Shown here piece after piece: positions 5,789-7,432 of a stretch of 7,432 nt of DNA. Position 1 is the stretch's first letter. Each line of letters begins with the position of its first letter. The stretch is from the NCBI RefSeq assembly GCF_903643065.1, contig NZ_CAHJWX010000075.1, positions 1 through 7,432 of the forward strand, in the 5' to 3' direction. A model generated the notes under the pieces. It did not search any database. It saw nothing but the letters and a program-made list of their open reading frames with translations, and was not told the origin of the DNA. A program made the translations under genes and the position numbers. Source of the DNA: Sphingomonas bacterium (GTDB lineage Bacteria > Pseudomonadota > Alphaproteobacteria > Sphingomonadales > Sphingomonadaceae).

Positions 5789-6048
5789 GGCGGTTGCTCG
5801 ACTGTTGTGACGCTTCGTCGTGCAAAATGCACGATCCGTCAGAAGGTTTCACCGCGATGAACCGCGCCGCGGGGCGAATATGGCGACCGAGATGAGACGA
5901 GGCGGCGACCAGCGGGTCGCGCTATCCCTTCCGCCGCGCGCAGCCAGTGCCATTGTCCGGTTCGCCCCGTCGTCGCCGTCAAGTTGGCATGACGGCCCGA
6001 TGGGTCGCACGGCCGCGCGCGGCGGCGGGGGACAAGGACGGGGGCCTC
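5789..6048. other. 260-base stretch without a supported gene
   Basis: This gap separates the small lipoprotein frame from the hydrolase gene. Open frames here on both strands look like high-GC shadows and lack ribosome binding sites. It holds a 17-bp palindrome at 5818-5834. It also holds GGTTTCA and TGAACC in near-inverted orientation at 5845-5863. It probably carries the promoters of the flanking genes, but I cannot place convincing -35 and -10 boxes. Confidence 0.5.
5818..5834. promoter_or_regulatory. 17-bp palindrome, operator-like
   Basis: TCGTGCA and TGCACGA are perfect 7-base inverted arms around AAA. The site is 30 bases upstream of the small lipoprotein start and about 215 bases upstream of the hydrolase start. 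Its size suits a dimeric helix-turn-helix regulator. No such regulator is in the window, so its meaning is unknown. Confidence 0.35.
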
Positions 6049-7026
6049 ATGACCGATACCTACCGGGAACAGTTCGACAAGCTGGTCGACTTGGTGCCCA
6101 AGAGCGCCAGCTATCTTCAGCGCAACTTGAAGACCGGCGGCGAGATCTGGGGCGAAGTGCCGTCGGGCACGCCGACGCTGCCGCGCCAGCCCTTGCCGCC
6201 CAAGACGTTCAAGGACTTCGCCAAGGCGGAGAAGACGTATGGCGACCTCACCGAGAAGATGAAGGGCTCGGGCTTCACGACCAATTCCACCTTCAAGTAT
6301 CTGACGAACTACGATCATGTCACGCTGATGAACAGCTGGGGCAGTGGCGGCCACCTGACGAGTTGCAACGCGTTCGTGGGCCATGTGACGCAGCATCTGG
6401 GCCTGTCCGGCCTGGGCGGCTTCTATGTGGAGGAGCTGCTCACGAAGCTGGGCAAGGCCCAGTTCTGGGTCACCCCGAAGCATGGCGAGCGCCCCCGCTA
6501 CGGCGACATGTTCGAGACGCGGTCGCATAATCCGGGTGGCTATGAGAACCTGCACGTCGGCTTCAGCCTGCAGATCGACGGCAGCGACTGGTGGACCGTC
6601 GAGGGCGGCCAGGGCGGCTCGATCCTCGGCTATGACCGGGTCGCGCGGGTCAAGAAGCCCTGGAACATCGATCACCTGCTCGGCTGGGTCGACATGCGTA
6701 AGCTGCTCGGCCACGAGATCGTGCTGCCACCCTGGGCACAGGGAACGTGGCTGATCACGGTCGGCGGCGACCAATATGTCTATGTGATCGACCGGCTCGG
6801 GAACGTCATCGAAGCGCCCACCAGCTCGCCCGCCGGTCCGCCCGTGCCGATCGACAAGGCCATGGTCACCTTCGCCACCGGCAAGATGATCCAGCTGAAA
6901 TGGGCGAGCGAAGCCGGGACGGAGACGCTGACCTATGACTGGGAGAACAGCCTGTGTAGCGTCAACGATCGGCTGAAGGGCGTGTCCGTCAAGGGCCAGC
7001 CGCTGTCGGGCGTCAAGGTCAACTGA
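6049..7026 (+). CDS. Putative papain-fold (NlpC/P60- or CHAP-like) cysteine hydrolase with C-terminal beta-rich domain
   Basis: A 325-residue protein I do not recognise as a named family. Residues 1-95 are charged and mostly helical in character, with no signal peptide or membrane segment. Residues about 96-215 look like a papain-type hydrolase core: Cys106 at the start of a helix (TSCNAFVGHVTQHLG), a PRYGDMFE turn (149-156) as in NlpC/P60 proteins, His169 in ENLHVGFSL and then TVEGGQGG (183-190) and LLGWVDM. Cys106 and His169 would be catalytic. Residues about 230-325 form a separate module (GTWLITVGGDQYVYVIDRLG, then IQLKWASE) that looks like a small beta barrel. The ATG at 6049 is chosen because AAGGA lies 10 bases upstream; the open frame extends to 5947 without a better signal. 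Possible roles are a peptidoglycan amidase or peptidase, or a secreted effector-like toxin. No immunity or secretion gene is adjacent. Confidence 0.6.
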   Translation: MTDTYREQFDKLVDLVPKSASYLQRNLKTGGEIWGEVPSGTPTLPRQPLPPKTFKDFAKAEKTYGDLTEKMKGSGFTTNSTFKYLTNYDHVTLMNSWGSGGHLTSCNAFVGHVTQHLGLSGLGGFYVEELLTKLGKAQFWVTPKHGERPRYGDMFETRSHNPGGYENLHVGFSLQIDGSDWWTVEGGQGGSILGYDRVARVKKPWNIDHLLGWVDMRKLLGHEIVLPPWAQGTWLITVGGDQYVYVIDRLGNVIEAPTSSPAGPPVPIDKAMVTFATGKMIQLKWASEAGTETLTYDWENSLCSVNDRLKGVSVKGQPLSGVKVN

Positions 7027-7046
7027 GCCGGCGGATCAGCGCCGGC
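7027..7046. terminator. Possible short hairpin at a convergent gene end
   Basis: GCCGGC at 7027-7032 and again at 7041-7046 can pair around an 8-base loop. It covers the 9-base gap between the hydrolase and mutL stops and the last mutL codons. There is no T-run on either side, and such short GC palindromes arise by chance in this composition. Confidence 0.25.
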
Positions 7047-7432
7047 CGAACAGCTTCTCGATGTCGCCATGCGCCAGCTTGACCCAGGTCGGGCGGCCGT
7101 GATTGCACTGGCCCGAGCGCGGGGTCGCCTCCATCTCGCGCAACAGCGCGTTCATCTCGGCGACCTGGAGCAGGCGGCCGGCGCGCACCGAGCCATGACA
7201 CGCCATCGTCGCGGCGACATGGTCGAGCCGCTCGGCGAGCGACAGCGCCGCATCGAAGCTCGCCAGCTCGTCGGCGAGATCGATGACGAGCGGCGCCGGA
7301 TCGGCCTGGCCCAGCGGCGCCGGCGTCGCGCGGACCAGCATCGCCGCCGGCCCGAACCGCTCCAGCTCCAGCCCCCACGCCGCCAGCTCGTCCGCCCTCG
7401 CCTCCAGCCGGTCGCAGCCGGGCTCGTCCAGC
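7036..7432 (-). CDS. mutL: DNA mismatch repair protein MutL, C-terminal part (gene enters from the right edge)
   Basis: About 131 C-terminal residues are present and the frame is open to the window edge. They match the MutL dimerisation domain: [20 protein letters not shown] and [18 protein letters not shown], then the conserved [12 protein letters not shown] and [17 protein letters not shown], ending FGRR. MutL couples MutS mismatch recognition to strand removal; the C-terminal domain mediates dimerisation. In nicking MutL proteins it also holds the endonuclease site. The ACHGS and CNHGRPT elements belong to the metal-binding region of such nucleases, which fits an organism relying on MutL nicking, but the DQHA-type motif lies outside the window. 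An internal ATG at 7341 is not a real start, since the domain continues upstream of it. The gene is convergent with the hydrolase gene, with 9 bases between stops. Confidence 0.93.
   Translation of the reverse strand, partial: LDEPGCDRLEARADELAAWGLELERFGPAAMLVRATPAPLGQADPAPLVIDLADELASFDAALSLAERLDHVAATMACHGSVRAGRLLQVAEMNALLREMEATPRSGQCNHGRPTWVKLAHGDIEKLFGRR

Noticed and set aside
5607..5852. Minus-strand open frame of 81 codons over the rplI end
   Set aside because: It overlaps the end of rplI and its terminator, is arginine-rich without motifs, and has no ribosome binding site.
5839..6774. Minus-strand open frame of 311 codons opposite the hydrolase gene
   Set aside because: The plus-strand frame has domain-like motifs and a ribosome binding site. 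The minus-strand translation looks like an antisense shadow.
7036..7341. A complete small gene starting at the ATG at 7341
   Set aside because: The MutL domain continues in frame upstream to the window edge, so this ATG is internal.

Overview
The window is a GC-rich stretch of bacterial chromosome. I read it as alphaproteobacterial and most likely from the Sphingomonadales. This rests on gene order and protein flavour: a fabD-fabG-acpP-fabF-mltG run divergent from rpsF-rpsR-rplI, an arginine/aspartate/glycine-rich tail on bS6, and a long acidic tail on bL9. It is an inference from memory, with no search behind it. Most of the window is ordinary core genome with two accessory-looking pieces.

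Positions 1-4151 (minus strand) hold a type II fatty acid synthesis operon. In transcription order it runs fabD, a GxxExxY-family gene, fabG, acpP, fabF and the 5' part of mltG, which runs off the left edge. FabD loads malonate onto the acyl carrier protein AcpP, FabF condenses and FabG reduces the beta-keto product. MltG (peptidoglycan chain-terminating transglycosylase) is coupled to fabF by a TGATG overlap. A strong hairpin between acpP and fabF probably lets acpP be expressed above the downstream genes. The GxxExxY gene between fabD and fabG is the oddity: it is enclosed by a perfect 30-bp inverted repeat. One arm supplies its Shine-Dalgarno sequence and the other is read through as part of its C-terminal tail.

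Positions 4152-4361 are a divergent control region. It contains a plausible fabD promoter and, on the rpsF side, two GC-rich hairpins. The second is a candidate for an S6:S18 autoregulatory leader.

Positions 4362-5631 (plus strand) carry rpsF, rpsR and rplI (bS6, bS18, bL9), closed by a textbook hairpin with a GAAA loop at 5651-5686.

Positions 5687-7035 are accessory-like. They hold a possible 25-residue lipoprotein on the minus strand, a 260-bp non-coding stretch with a 17-bp palindrome, and a 325-residue plus-strand protein. I read the latter as a candidate papain-fold (NlpC/P60- or CHAP-like) cysteine hydrolase with an extra beta-rich C-terminal domain. It has no signal peptide and no obvious immunity partner here.

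Positions 7036-7432 (minus strand) are the C-terminal end of mutL, convergent with the hydrolase gene.
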